From the NCBI GenBank assembly GCA_037349315.1, contig JBAIAC010000048.1:36706501-36770500 (forward strand): 64,000 nt of DNA, written 5' to 3'. The notes beneath the pieces were generated by a model. It searched no databases. It was given only the letters and a program-made list of their open reading frames with translations, and was not told where the DNA came from. Source of the stretch: Chelydra serpentina. Its lineage: Eukaryota; Chordata; Testudines; Chelydridae. Of the stretch, positions 11,545-21,699 are shown in pieces (position 1 is the stretch's first letter; each line of letters starts with the position of its first letter). The translations under genes were made by a program, and so were the position numbers.

Positions 11545-12682
11545 CTAAAAAGCCCTGCCTATGAATTGTTTCCCCTTTCTTGGGATACAGGCTTCTGATA
11601 GCTTCTGCAACTTTAACTTGAAATAATCCCAGGCCTCCTCTGCCTTTAGGTCCATAAATTCTTTAGTCCAATCTACTTCCCTGACTAATTTCCTTAATTT
11701 ATTAAAGTTAGCCCTTTTGAAATCAAAAACCCTAGTCTCAGATTTATTTTTGTTTATCCTTCCATTTAGTTTGAACTGAATTAGCTCATGATCACTCGAG
11801 CCAAGGTTGTCCCCTACAACCATTTCTTCAATGAGGTCCTCACTACTCACCAAAACCAAATCTAAAATGGCATCCCCCCCTTGTTGGTTCAGCAACTACT
11901 TGATGAAGGAATTCATCAGCTATCACATCTAGGAAAATCTGAGCCCTATTATTATTACTAGCATTTGTTCTCCAATCTATATCTGGGAAGTTGAAGTCTC
12001 CCATGATCACACAGTTCCCATTAGTATTTACTTCCTTAAAAACATTAAAGAGGTCTCTACCCATATCCAAATTAGATCCCAGTGGTCTATAGCACACCCC
12101 CAGCACTATCCCAGGGGAGGCTCTAGTAGTTTTCCTCCCCAATATGATTTTTGCCCAGACAGACTCTGTCTTATCCATTCCATCACTTTTTATTTCTTTA
12201 CAGTCTACCTCATCATTGATATACAATGCTACTCCCCCACCTTTACCTTTATTTCTATCTTTCCTAAACAGCACATACCCTTCAATACCTGTACTCCAGT
12301 CATGACTACTATTCCACCATGTTTCAGTTATTCCTATGATATCTGGTTTCACTTCCTGGACCAGTAGCTCTAATTCCTCCATTTTGTTACCTAGGCTCCT
12401 CGCATTGGTGTACAAACATCTTAAGTTTTGCTGTTTGGCCTCACTCACATTCTTTACCCAATTTGGTATGGACATTGTACTGCCAGTATGACCTATTTGA
12501 CTAGTATCCACTCTGCCCTTCCTCCTTATGTCCATTCTCCTACCCCCGGCTATATCCTCTCTTACTTCGTTGTCTTCCCTCTCAATGTTAAAATCCGGTG
12601 TGGAGATTACCTGGACATCTCCCAACCGTCTCCCCCAAATTCCAAGTTTAAAGCTCTCTTGATCAGTTGTGCCAGCCTCCAT
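11545..12682 (-). pseudogene. CR1 endonuclease domain (broken)
   Basis: Frames at 11843-12682 and 11545-11895 together carry an apurinic-like endonuclease: LRCLYTNARSLGNKMEELEL, IIGITETWWNSSHDWS, GGGVALYINDEVDC, VCYRPLGS, VIMGDFNFPDIDW, and LGSSDHELIQFKL in the second frame. These hold the family's Asn, Glu, Asp-x-Asn and Ser-Asp-His residues. A frame change near 11.88 kb separates the last block. Confidence 0.85.
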
Positions 12683-13152
12683 CCTAGAAGTCTATTTCCT
12701 TCCCTACTCAGGTGAAGTCCATCCCGAGAGAACAGTCCTCTGTCCATGAATGCCTCCCAGTGGCCATACATCCCAAAGCCCTCCTTGTAGCACCAATCCC
12801 TGAGCCATCTGTTGATCATCATAATCCTGTCACACCTTTGTTGCCCTTCTCTAGGAACAGGCAGAATCCCACTGAAGATTACCTGAACCTCGATTTCCTT
12901 AAGCATCTTCCCCAGCCTGGCATGGTCCCCCTTGATTCATTCCAATGAGAATCTAGCCGTGTCATTTGTTCCTACGTGAAGGATGATCAATGGATTCTTT
13001 CCCGCTCCCTTTAGGATCCTCTTCAACCTCAGGTCCACATCCCGTATCTTAGCACCCGGTAGACAGCACACCCTTCTGTTCTCTGGATCAGCTCTGGTTA
13101 CAGGCCAGAGCTGCAGGAGGAAGCAACAGAGCCAAGTGAAGAGGAGAGACAA
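12607..13152 (-). pseudogene. CR1 ORF1 with SGNH esterase-like motifs (5'-truncated)
   Basis: The minus-strand frames hold CCLPGAKIRDVDLRLKRIL, then ILHVGTNDTA (GTND, the SGNH block III type), VQVIFSGILPVPR, and DGLHLSREG (the D-x-x-H block V) before a small C-terminal part. The GDS block I is missing because the element is truncated at its 5' end. SGNH esterase ORF1 proteins are known from CR1 families. The reading shifts frame near 12.94 kb. Confidence 0.75.
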
Positions 13153-14223
13153 GGAGAAAGATTACTGGGAATTTGTCACCACTTCCGCTAGGAGAACCTG
13201 AAGGATATTTTCACAGCTGGAAGTCTTGTCTTATTCAGCACCTGGTAGCAATTCATGTGGAGAGAACAACCTGCAAGGACCTACTGGAAGAAAAATAGTG
13301 AAGGAAAGAACTGAGAATTGCTGCTCAAATCAAACCAGATGGACCTCAGACAAGTCCAAAAGAGCATCCATCAATGGTTAAAGAAGAATACAATCCTCAC
13401 CGGGGACTCCGTGCTAAGAAGAGTGGACAGAACAGTCTGCAAGGGGAAGAAGGACAACAGGACAGTTTGCTGCATCCAGAAGCAAAGATGAAGGACATCA
13501 CCACATGAATAAATAAGATTCTGAGGTCGGCTGGAGACATTCCTTTGGTGGTGATCCTCATCATCAGCAATGACGCCGCCTCAGGCAGCATTCCACAGAT
13601 CCTGGAAGATTTCAGGAAACTGAGAAGGAAAATGAAGGAAAGGAATATCCAGGTGATCTTCTCAGGAATCCTTCCTGTTCCTTGAGTGAGAGAAGAAAGA
13701 AGGTGAAGCTATTGGAGTGAATCACTGGTTAAGTAAGTGGTATAGAGGAGAAAGAATTTGGTTTTGTGGAATATTGGGTCAATTAGTATATATATAGAGA
13801 GATTCATGGTTCTGATATGGCTTTCAACTCAGTAGTAGGAGTACCAATCTCCTGGGTTATAGACTAGCTAGTATATTTGGGAGGGCTTTGAACTAACTAT
13901 GAAGGGGGAAGAGGAAAATGAAGCAGTTATGGAGCAAACACCAGATATGTAAATGAGGCACAAACCTAACACATATGACAAACCCAAGGACTATAGAGCA
14001 TGTAAGGAACACATTTTTAATTTTTTAGATACTCATGCTAAGAACCTAGGTAATAAACAAGAGGAGATGGAGATGCTCATGTTTGAGAGGAAATATGATA
14101 TGACTGCTATGACTGAAATGTGGTGGGATTGGTTTTATGGTAAAATCAATGGTTACAACTTGTTCTTTAAGGATAGAATGGGGAAAAACGAGAGGGGAGG
14201 AGAGCACTTTCTGTCACAGACAC

Positions 14224-15636
14224 TGTCATGCTGTCTGGAGTGGTTCACGATTATGAGTGCCCACCTCAGGGCAGACTGTCAAAAATCAGGGCAGACGCCC
14301 CCAAACTGGCTGCATGTTCTATAATTAGATTTCACCAACTTAGTAACAAATGTCAACTCCTGGATCACTGTAACACTCTTACCATGGAGTCACAAACTGT
14401 CCCCTTGGGCACTCCAGTGTATCTTGCCACTCAGGCAAGCTGGACTCGCTGATAAATAGTTGCTTTATTTCAAATATCACAAAATATTCAGGTTGCTTCC
14501 AGTCCCAAGAGACCAGTCACTTACCCCAAGTCAATTTGTACCTCGGCTCTCACACCAAAGACAATGCTTGTAGCCAATCCTATAGGAAACTAATTAAGGA
14601 TTTATTAACTAGGAAAAAGTAATGATGGAATTACAGCAGAACCTCAGAGTTACAAACACCAGAGTTATGAACTGACCAGTCAACTCCCCACCTCATTTGG
14701 AATTGGAAGTATGCATTCAGGCAGTAGCAGAGACCACCAAAAAAAAAAGGCATATGTAGTACAGTACTGTGTTAAATGGAAACTACTAAAAAAAAGGGAA
14801 GCAGCATTTTTCTTCTGAATAGTAAAGTTTCAAAGCTGTATTAAGTCAATATTCAGTTGTAAACTTTTGAAAGAACAACCATAATAACATTTTGTTTGGA
14901 ATTACGAACAACCTCCATTTCCAAGGTGTTTGTAACTCTGAGGTTCTACTGTATTTACAAATTAAAGCAGGCAACATATACACACAAATGAGTTATGGTA
15001 TATGGTTCCAAAAGCTGACAGAGATATAGTAATCTGTCAGCGCTGAATGTCTTTTAGGGCTAGCCCAGGTTGACCCTGAAGATCTCTGCTTTTATTTCCT
15101 AGCTCCAGTCCTGTGAGAGCCCAAACAGCAAAGAGGTGAAGAATGTTCATGTCAGCTATCTTTCGTTCCTTCTTCCATAATTCAAGTTGATGGGATGAGC
15201 TTCCTTGCATGTAGCACCTTCATGGGTGTGAGAGGGCCATTCGCCCATTCTTTGTATCATGATGCTTCACAATGGCCCCCTTAGTTTTGATAGTCCTCTT
15301 GATGTGCAGGGAAACTGCTCCTCCTGCCTGAGTTCACAAGTTCAGAGCAGGCCTTTTTACAGTTATAAAGCAAAATTTACATATTACCTTATAGCATGGG
15401 ATACAGACATTATATGTAAGATTAATGCATTCAGCAACTTACAAGCATTTTATAGTATCAGAGGGGTAGCATTTTATAGAGTCTAAACACTAAAAACATC
15501 CTTACACGTCTAACACCTACCTTGAACAATACTAATAAACAGGTGAGCTGGTCTGGTTTCCAGCTATGAATTTGTCAGTGCTCAGCTGACACCTATAGCC
15601 TTGACAAGACCTGGTACCTGGTCTACCAGTGTCACA
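14224..15636 (-). mobile_element. Solo LTR inserted in CR1, 5-bp TSD GACAC, with a nested Tigger-like MITE
   Basis: The plus strand begins TGTCATGCTGTCTGG and ends CTACCAGTGTCACA. GACAC flanks it exactly at 14219-14223 and 15637-15641. AATAAA-like signals on the minus strand suggest minus orientation. Without the nested element it is about 1.1 kb. The LTR at 1-1008 is a second copy. No viral coding region accompanies either. Confidence 0.85.
14634..14951. mobile_element. Tigger-like (Tc1/mariner) MITE in the LTR, TA target
   Basis: It starts CAGCAGAACCTCAGAGTTAC and ends with the complement, GTAACTCTGAGGTTCTACTG, and is flanked by TA on both sides. The LTR copy at 1-1008 lacks it at the matching point (about 345-365), which proves the insertion. 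A sister copy is at 54183-54491. Confidence 0.88.
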
Positions 15637-16778
15637 GACACCGTTACCTAGAGTCATTGACAATGCAGAATCGCCAGACCTCAAATGCTCATGGATTAAA
15701 GTTCTAACTAGTCAAACTACAGGTGGTGTAGTGGTGGGCATCTCTTAGAGACCACCCAATCTCACCAAAGAACAGGACAAACTGCTCCAACTTCAACTTG
15801 GGGATTGTTTGCTGAAGATCTAGTGCAGCCAGTAACAAACCTTTCTTCAAGCTTTTAAAAACAGATGATGATTTCTTAACACAGAAAACCCTGCACCCAA
15901 CAGAGAGTAATGCAGCACTGAACCTCATTCAATGAAGAGTTAATCAGTGACCTAAAAATTACCAGTTTCCTAGGTACCAGTAATTGTGCTCTGGTTACAT
16001 TTATATTGTGCAATCCAAATATGGTACCAACTTGCCATATGTATATTATGAACTTGAAAATGACTAATTTTCCAAAGCTTAAAGCTGGGAACATAAATTT
16101 AAAGTGAGAAATGTTAATGAAAACCGGTAATTGTTCAAGGATGTCCTACTGGATGCTCCAAAAGCAATGATTCCATAGACATGAAAAAAGTTACATGAGG
16201 CAAGAAACCATCCTAGGTCAAAGGAGATGTAGAATCAGTGATAAATATATATATATATAGAGAGAGGGGGGAGATGGAAAAAGGGGAAGTAAAGGGTTAT
16301 GAATATAAATAACTAGTTTAAAAATGTAAGCAACTGGTAAGGGAAGCCAAAGGAATCAATAAAATATCAATGGCTAATAGAGTTAAAGATAATAAGAAGG
16401 TATTTTAAAAACAATAAAAACTCTAAATCAGATACAGGTCCATTCCTAGACACAGATGGTAAAACTGTAAATAGTGATGTAGAAAAGGCAGGAATAGTCT
16501 CAATAGATATTTCTGTTCTATATTCTTACTTCCTCATACATTGGGGTTGGGCATGTTATACTTTGAGATTAAAGGCAAATGCTGATTCTTTGCCCATAAA
16601 CATTAACAAATGCATCTGAGTCCTGCATCACAGTTACCTTCATAATATGTTGCACGGTAGGTTTAGTCCCAGGTGAGGGCAAGTACTGTATATAAACCTT
16701 GCATTTTGTATAAAAGTTGTAAGACCCAAAAGAGGAAAAAAAAGGTAATTGAGGTTTTTCCTTCCCTATTCTTGTAAG

Positions 16779-16952
16779 CATTTGTTGATGACACAAGTTA
16801 GGATCAGAAGAGAATCCACAGAGGATCAAAAGCTCATCGATTATGCTCGTCCAGCACTGAATCTCTACATAGACATTGTAAACCTTTTCTTCTTTATGCT
16901 CCTGCTAATGGAGTATTGGGTTAGCCAGACTCAAGGACAGGGGCAGCAATGA
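16779..16952 (+). CDS. TMBIM7: Candidate TMBIM7 last coding exon (C-terminal helix and tail)
   Basis: A long pyrimidine tract and acceptor ('ttccctattcttgtaag') open the exon, and a TGA at 16950 closes it. The 57-residue product starts HLLMTQVRIRRESTEDQKL and runs into ARPALNLYIDIVNLFFFMLL, then MEYWVSQTQGQGQQ. Lifeguard proteins end with (DTQ)LLMGNRxxxLSPEEY, then ALNxYLDIxxLF and a short hydrophilic tail, so the order and spacing agree. The exon boundary just before LLM also fits the family. It has no internal stop. Because the exons before it were not found, I cannot say it is expressed. Confidence 0.6.
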   Translation, partial: HLLMTQVRIRRESTEDQKLIDYARPALNLYIDIVNLFFFMLLLMEYWVSQTQGQGQQ

Positions 16953-17150
16953 GTTGTTATTTTGGGGTGCTGAGTTGGTAATCCTCCCATATCATGAGAG
17001 AAGTACACTACGTGGTAAGACTGACCTTTAGACTGAACTATTTTTATCTATATAGGTTCCTTGCTTCTTGGGCCCTGTGGTAAGGGGACTAGGTTAATGT
17101 TGTGGTGACACATACACACCCCTCCTGTGGGAGTGTGAAAAACACTAGTA

Positions 17151-17861
17151 CGGTGGCTTTCAACCTTTTTTTTTTTGCAGACCACTTGAAAATTATTGAG
17201 GGTCTCGGCGGACCACTTAATGATCTTTCCAAATGTTGCTTGTACCGCTAGCTAACCACTCTATTGTAAAGCGCTTTGGATAAAAGCGCTATATAAAATA
17301 AAACCTTAATGATGTGTTTTTGTACTACAAATAAAAGCGCACAACTCATATTTTAATACCAGTCGTCTTACCTTTCTAATGCGATGTATGTGCCCGCTCT
17401 CCCCCGCCGCACAGCCCCCGAGCTGGGGCTGGAAAGGAGGGAGGTCTCCCCCCATCACAGAAGCCCCCGAACTGGGGCTGGAAAGGAGGGAGGTCTCCCC
17501 CCATCACAGAAGCCCCTGAGCTGGGGCTGGGAAGGAGGGGGGATCTCTCCCCGGCAGCCGCAGCCCTGGAGCCTCTTTCTCTGGCCGCTGCAGCCCTGCA
17601 TGTCCCAAATTCCCCCACCCCCTCTTCTCACCTCACTGCCCCCTCCCACCTACCCCCTATTCCCCCCAAGGCCACCACCTCACCTTACATGATGTGCGTC
17701 TTCTCCAGGGTCCAGGCACCTAATTAGCGAAGCCACACCACCACTAATTAAGTGGGTGGTCCTTCATTCTCTTGTGTGCGGCCGCCCAGGCGCGCACCTT
17801 AGAGGAAACTATCCGCGGATGACCTGAGTGGAGCCTGCGGACCACAGTTTGAGAACCTCTG
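17151..17861. mobile_element. hAT-type nonautonomous element, 8-bp TSD CACTAGTA
   Basis: CACTAGTA flanks it exactly at 17143-17150 and 17862-17869. The ends are inverted: CGGTGGCTTTCAACC at the left and CAGAGGTTCTCAAACTGTGG as the complement of the right. The inside has tandem 'agctggggctggaaaggagg' units (17410-17550). The open frames over the repeat come from composition. Confidence 0.9.
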
Positions 17862-17869
17862 CACTAGTA

Positions 17870-18380
17870 GATGGGTTGATACTGAGCGGGGTGTTGCGGG
17901 GGAGGGGGAGTGTCCAAGAAGATGTGGGATATTAGGGAATTAAAGGGTATTTTGTGGGGAAAATGTATTTGTGATAACTTATGGAAGGTCATGGGGAGGG
18001 GGAGACCATGAGCCCTCTTAAGAGAGGATCACTTGGTGTTGGATGGTTGTGTGGAGGTGTTCTAACCTTTGTGCAAATCGCAGGGAATGGGAGACTAAGT
18101 CTTCGCTTGTGGTGATGGTGATTAAATTATTAGGCCGTCCTTTTGCAGCCTGCCCTTATTTGCAGCCACTGCAAAAGTGGCATCCTTTTGGTGGCTACTT
18201 TAGGGTGGCCAAGATGATGAAACAATGCTGTCATTGCTGGGGATATGTAGGCCTGGTGAAGAGGTTGGGGCTAAGACAATAGGGGGACTTTAGCATTGCA
18301 ACACCATTGAAATCAATAGGAGTCAGGCACCTATAAAAATCCCATTAGCTGCCTATCTGCAGCTTTAGGTGCCTAAATAC
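17870..18380. other. No gene seen
   Basis: G-rich unique sequence, with a common amniote-like block near 18300-18375 ('caccattgaaatcaatagga', 'ttaggtgcctaaatac'). No exon is recognised. Confidence 0.35.
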
Positions 18381-18966
18381 TAGGGCTGTCAATTGATTAA
18401 AAAAAAATCAAGATTAATCACTCTGTTAAACAATAATAGAATACCATTTATTTAAATATTTGTGGTTTTCTTCTACATTTTCAAATATATTGATTTCAAT
18501 TACAACACAGAATACAAAGTGCACAGTGCTCACTTTATATTTATTTTTGATGACAAATATTTGCACTGTAAAAAAACAAAATAAATAGCATTTTTCAATT
18601 CACCTAATACAAGTAGTGTAGTGCAATCTCTTTATCATGAAAGTTGAATTTACAAATGTCGAATTATGTACCAAAAAAACCTGCATTCAAAAAATAAAAC
18701 AATGTAAAACTTTAGAGCCTACAAGTCCACTCAGTTGTATGTCAGCCAATTACTCAGACAAACAAGTTTGGTTACAATTTGGAGGATAATGCTGTCCGGG
18801 TCTTGTTTACAATGTCACCTGAAAGTGAGAACATACGTTCACGTGGCACTGTTGTAGCTGGCATTGCAAAGTATGTACATGCCACATGCGCTAAAGATTC
18901 ATATGTCCCTTCATGATTCAACCACTATTCGAGAAGACAGGCATCCATGCTGATGACGGGTTCTGC

Positions 18967-19398
18967 TCAATAATGAGCCAAAGCAGAGTGGACTGATGCA
19001 TGTTCATTTTCATATTCAGATGCCATCAGCAGAGGGTTGATTTTCTTTTTTTGTGGTGCGGGTTCTGTAGTTTCCGCATCTGAGTGTTTCTCTTTTAAGA
19101 CTTCTGAAAGCATGCTCCACACCTCATCCCTCTCAGATTTTGGACGGCACTTCAGATTCTTAAATCTTGGGTCGAGTGCTGTAGATATTTTTAGAAATCT
19201 CACATTGGTACCTTCTTTGCGTTTTGTCAAATCTGCTGTGAAAGTGTTCTTAAAATGAACATGTGCTGGGTCATCATCTGAGACTGCTATGACTGGACAT
19301 ATATGGTAGAATGCGGGTAAAACAGAACAGGAGACATACAATTCTCCCCCAAAGAATTCAGTCACAAATTTAATTAACGCTTTTTTTTTTTTTAACAA
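18967..19398 (-). pseudogene. hAT transposase fragment
   Basis: The 143-codon frame reads TRNRKEG-like TADLTKRKEGTNVRFLKIST, then ALDPRFKNLKCRPKSERDEV and WSMLSEVLKEK. This is the late RNase H-fold region of hAT transposases, in which an ALDPRFK block precedes the C-terminal dimerisation domain. The dimerisation domain is missing, so the frame is a relic. Confidence 0.75.
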
Positions 19399-19749
19399 GC
19401 ATCAACAGCTTGGAAGCATGTCCTCTGGAATGGTGTCTGAATCATGAAGGAGTATATGAATGTTTAGCATAGCTGGCACGTAAATACCTTGCAATGCTGG
19501 CTACAAAAGTACTATGCGAATGCCCTGTTCTCACTTTCTGGTGACATTATAAATAAGAAGCAGGCAGCATTATCTCCTGTAAATGTAAACAAACTTGTCT
19601 GTCTTAGCGATTGGCTGAACAAGAAGTAGGACTGAGTGGACTTGTAGGCTCTAAAGTTTTACATTGTTTTGATTTTGAGTGCAGTTATGTAACAAAAAAA
19701 TCTACATTCATAGATTACACTTTTAAGATAAAGAGATTGCACTACAGTA

Positions 19750-20748
19750 CAGTAACTCCTCACTTAAAGTTATCCCGGTTAATGTTGTTACGTTGCTGAT
19801 CAATTAGGGAACATGCTCGTTTAAAGTTGTGCAATGCTCCCTTCTAATGTTGTTTGGCAGCTGCCTGCTTTGTCCACTGCTTGCAGGAAGAGCAGCCCGT
19901 TGCAGCTAGCTGATGGGGGCTTAGAACCAGGGTGGACCGGCAGCCCCCCTATCAGCTCCTCACTCCGGTAAGTTCCCTGTGCAGCAGCTGCCCAGAAGGC
20001 TATCAATTGCCGGCAGTTCAGCTGTCCCTCCCCCACACTGCCATGTGCTGCTCCTGCCCTTTGCCTTGGAGCCGCTCCCGGGAGCCTCCTGCTTGCTGTG
20101 CGGGGGGAAAGGGGGGGAAGCTAATGTCAGGGTGTCCCCCTCCCTCCTGCTCCTGACCCTCGCTTACCCCTTCTCCATATAGAGCGTGGGGGAGACATAA
20201 CAGGGCTCAGGACAGAGAGAGCTTGCTCGCCACAGCTGCTGTCTCAACTTCCTGATCTTTTTAAAGTCAATGTGCTTAGAGTGAGGTATCAACATACTTA
20301 AAAGAGCAATGTGCATCTCTCTCCCACACACAGAGTGTGTGTCTCTGTCTGCCATGCTGTCTCCCTTCTCTCCATTCGTGCTGCCTTGTAAAGTGAGGCT
20401 ACATTAACAATGAGTTAACCCTTGAGGGCTCAGCGAAATGCTAGTTCATCATTTAGCAGTAAGGCATTCCCTCGGAAATATCCCATCCTCTTACTTCACC
20501 ACCTCAACCAAGCTTCACAATCATCATTGCTGTGTACAGTACAATATTAAATTGTTTGTTTAAAACTTATACTGTGTGTGTTTATATATCTATCTATCTT
20601 TTTTTTGTCTGGGGAAAAAAATTGCCCTGGAACCTAACCCCCCCTATTTACATTAATTCTTATGGGGAAACTGGATTCCCTTAAGATCGTTTTGCTTAAA
20701 GTCGCATTTTTCAGGAATATAACAACAATGTTAAGCGAGGCGTTACTG
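19750..20748 (+). mobile_element. Tigger-like nonautonomous element (999 bp) in TA, nested in hAT
   Basis: It starts CAGTAACTCCTCACTTAAAG and ends TTAAGCGAGGCGTTACTG, flanked by TA (19748-19749 and 20749-20750). Removing it restores the hAT arm ('gcactacagta|cttgtatgagg'), as judged against the opposite arm. The body shares long blocks with 24260-24928, in inverted order. Confidence 0.9.
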
Positions 20749-20845
20749 TACTTGTATGAGGTGAATTGAAAAATACTATTTATCATTTTTACAGTGCAAA
20801 TATTTGTAATAAAAAAATAAAGTGAGCACTAAATATCTTTAAAAA

Positions 20846-21159
20846 TCTATCCCTAAATGACCACTAGGGATGTCTCAGACTATAGCTGACTGCTTGTGAC
20901 AGAATTTTTAGAAGTTTTATGCCATGGCTGTATAGGAGGCAAATGAAAGGTTCCCTCCAACATAGATTCTACAACTTCTCTGCTCAAGAGATTTATTTCA
21001 CATGGTGGACATTTTGGTTAAGATAAGCTGCCTTCACTGTGTGGCTGATTCAAATACCTCCCTGTATGAGGAAACTGCTGCTTCTTTTATAGATAAGATT
21101 GTGAGAATTCATCCTGCAATGCCTGTGTAGTAGCAGGGCAATAACACAATCATAGCAAT
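20846..21159. other. No gene seen
   Basis: Unique-looking DNA between two repeats. No exon signal is recognised. Confidence 0.35.
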
Positions 21160-21690
21160 GTAGTGCAAGGAAGCTCGATCTTCCTGGATCTTCCTGCTGT
21201 CACCCATGCCTGAGTCACCTGAAGATTAGATTACCGCAATGTCCTTCGGCGGGGGGGGGGGGGGGGGGGGGGGGGAGGAGAGGGTCTTAAATGCATCTGG
21301 AAACTAACGTTGGTGCAGAATTTAGCTACCTGTTCAATACATGGAGTATCATGCTACAAGCACAGTGCTCCATGATCTGCACTGGCTGCTTATTCATTTC
21401 TGGGTGGAATTTAAGATGGTATTATTGAGCTATTAACACACACCCCCTTCCCCCCCAAAAAGAAAAAAAAATGTAGGCCCTATGCACATAATAGACCTTG
21501 TGCCATTCTGCTGTCTTTATGGCTACTAGAGTCCCCTCTAGAGAAGTGGGAGCTAGTGGCTGAGTCCCTCAACTTTAGAATTTACTCCCCCACCTGGAAT
21601 ACTCCCAATAGGTTGACCTTGAGGGCATGCTGCAAACCTTACCTGTTTTCCCTAGCATTTGGAGAGCGGGAGAGTGGAGTTTACACTTTG
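21160..21690 (+). mobile_element. Old L2-like LINE fragment
   Basis: Worn codons recall the end of an L2-type reverse transcriptase: a LDYRNV-like block near 21225, a 'VQNxAARL..' equivalent near 21305, a block near 21375 corresponding to LHWLPI, and a block near 21615 corresponding to L(R)ACCKPYLF. Many stops are present. A run of about 26 G residues (about 21250-21275) has expanded inside it. Confidence 0.5.
21250..21276. repeat. Poly(G) run
   Basis: An uninterrupted G homopolymer of about 26 bases; its exact length is prone to assembly error. It could form G-quadruplex DNA. Confidence 0.9.
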
Positions 21691-21699
21691 GCTCGCTAT

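Larger units (their letters stand above)
8646..13150 (-). mobile_element. Long CR1 LINE, minus strand, split by a solo LTR
   Basis: The 3' end is at about 8646 (on the minus strand it ends 'ctatgagtctatga'). Upstream follow the reverse transcriptase, the endonuclease and part of ORF1, reaching 13.1 kb. The reading frame is broken several times, so the copy is dead. It is still long for CR1, whose copies are usually cut short at the 5' end. A solo LTR at 10566-11127 interrupts the RT part. The 5' end abuts a second CR1 in the opposite direction. Confidence 0.9.
13155..16525 (+). mobile_element. Degenerate CR1 LINE, plus strand, split by a solo LTR
   Basis: The stretch 13380-13690 reads as a worn esterase ORF1 (ILTGDSVLRRVDRTVCKGK; ERNIQVIFSGILPVP). 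The stretch 13950-14210 starts the endonuclease (KNLGNKQEEMEMLMFERKYD; MTAMTEMWWDWFYGK). After the LTR, 15650-16090 continues the endonuclease (QTTGGVVVGIS; YVYYELEN), and 16360-16500 is a linker remnant (DTDGKTVNSDVEKA). Many stops and shifts make it older or more decayed than its neighbour at 8.6-13.1 kb. Confidence 0.7.
3592..16952 (+). pseudogene. TMBIM7: Lifeguard/TMBIM-family gene, probably TMBIM7, incomplete and perhaps decayed
   Basis: Three plus-strand exons (3592-3844, 7508-7586, 16779-16952) fit a lifeguard (BAX-inhibitor-1 superfamily) membrane protein, a family of ER and Golgi multi-pass proteins that modulate calcium and cell death. The first two join in phase (one base plus two bases) to give HRAFVLKVDCFATLL, which resembles the family's (R/H)RAFIRKVY start of helix 1. 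The last gives ALNLYIDIVNLFFFMLLLME and a short tail; compare ALNxYLDIxxLF in known lifeguards. Five further membrane helices should lie between 7.6 and 16.8 kb, but I found no exon for them; that interval holds CR1, two LTRs and DNA elements. Known: human TMBIM7P is, to my recollection, at 7q21.2 near ANKIB1, GATAD1 and PEX1. Inferred: this is the orthologue, either a pseudogene or with exons too diverged for me to see. Confidence 0.5.
18381..20845 (-). mobile_element. hAT transposon with very long inverted arms, split by a Tigger-like element
   Basis: It starts 'tagggctgtcaattgatt'. Its left arm (to about 18785) is repeated inverted at 19580-19748 plus 20751-20845 ('aacaaacttgtctgtc', 'ggactgagtggacttgtagg', 'acagtgcaaatatttg'). 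The arms are about 250-400 bases. Between them lies a minus-strand transposase remnant. A copy of the left arm is at 63563-64000. The Tigger-like element at 19750-20748 sits in the right arm. Confidence 0.8.
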
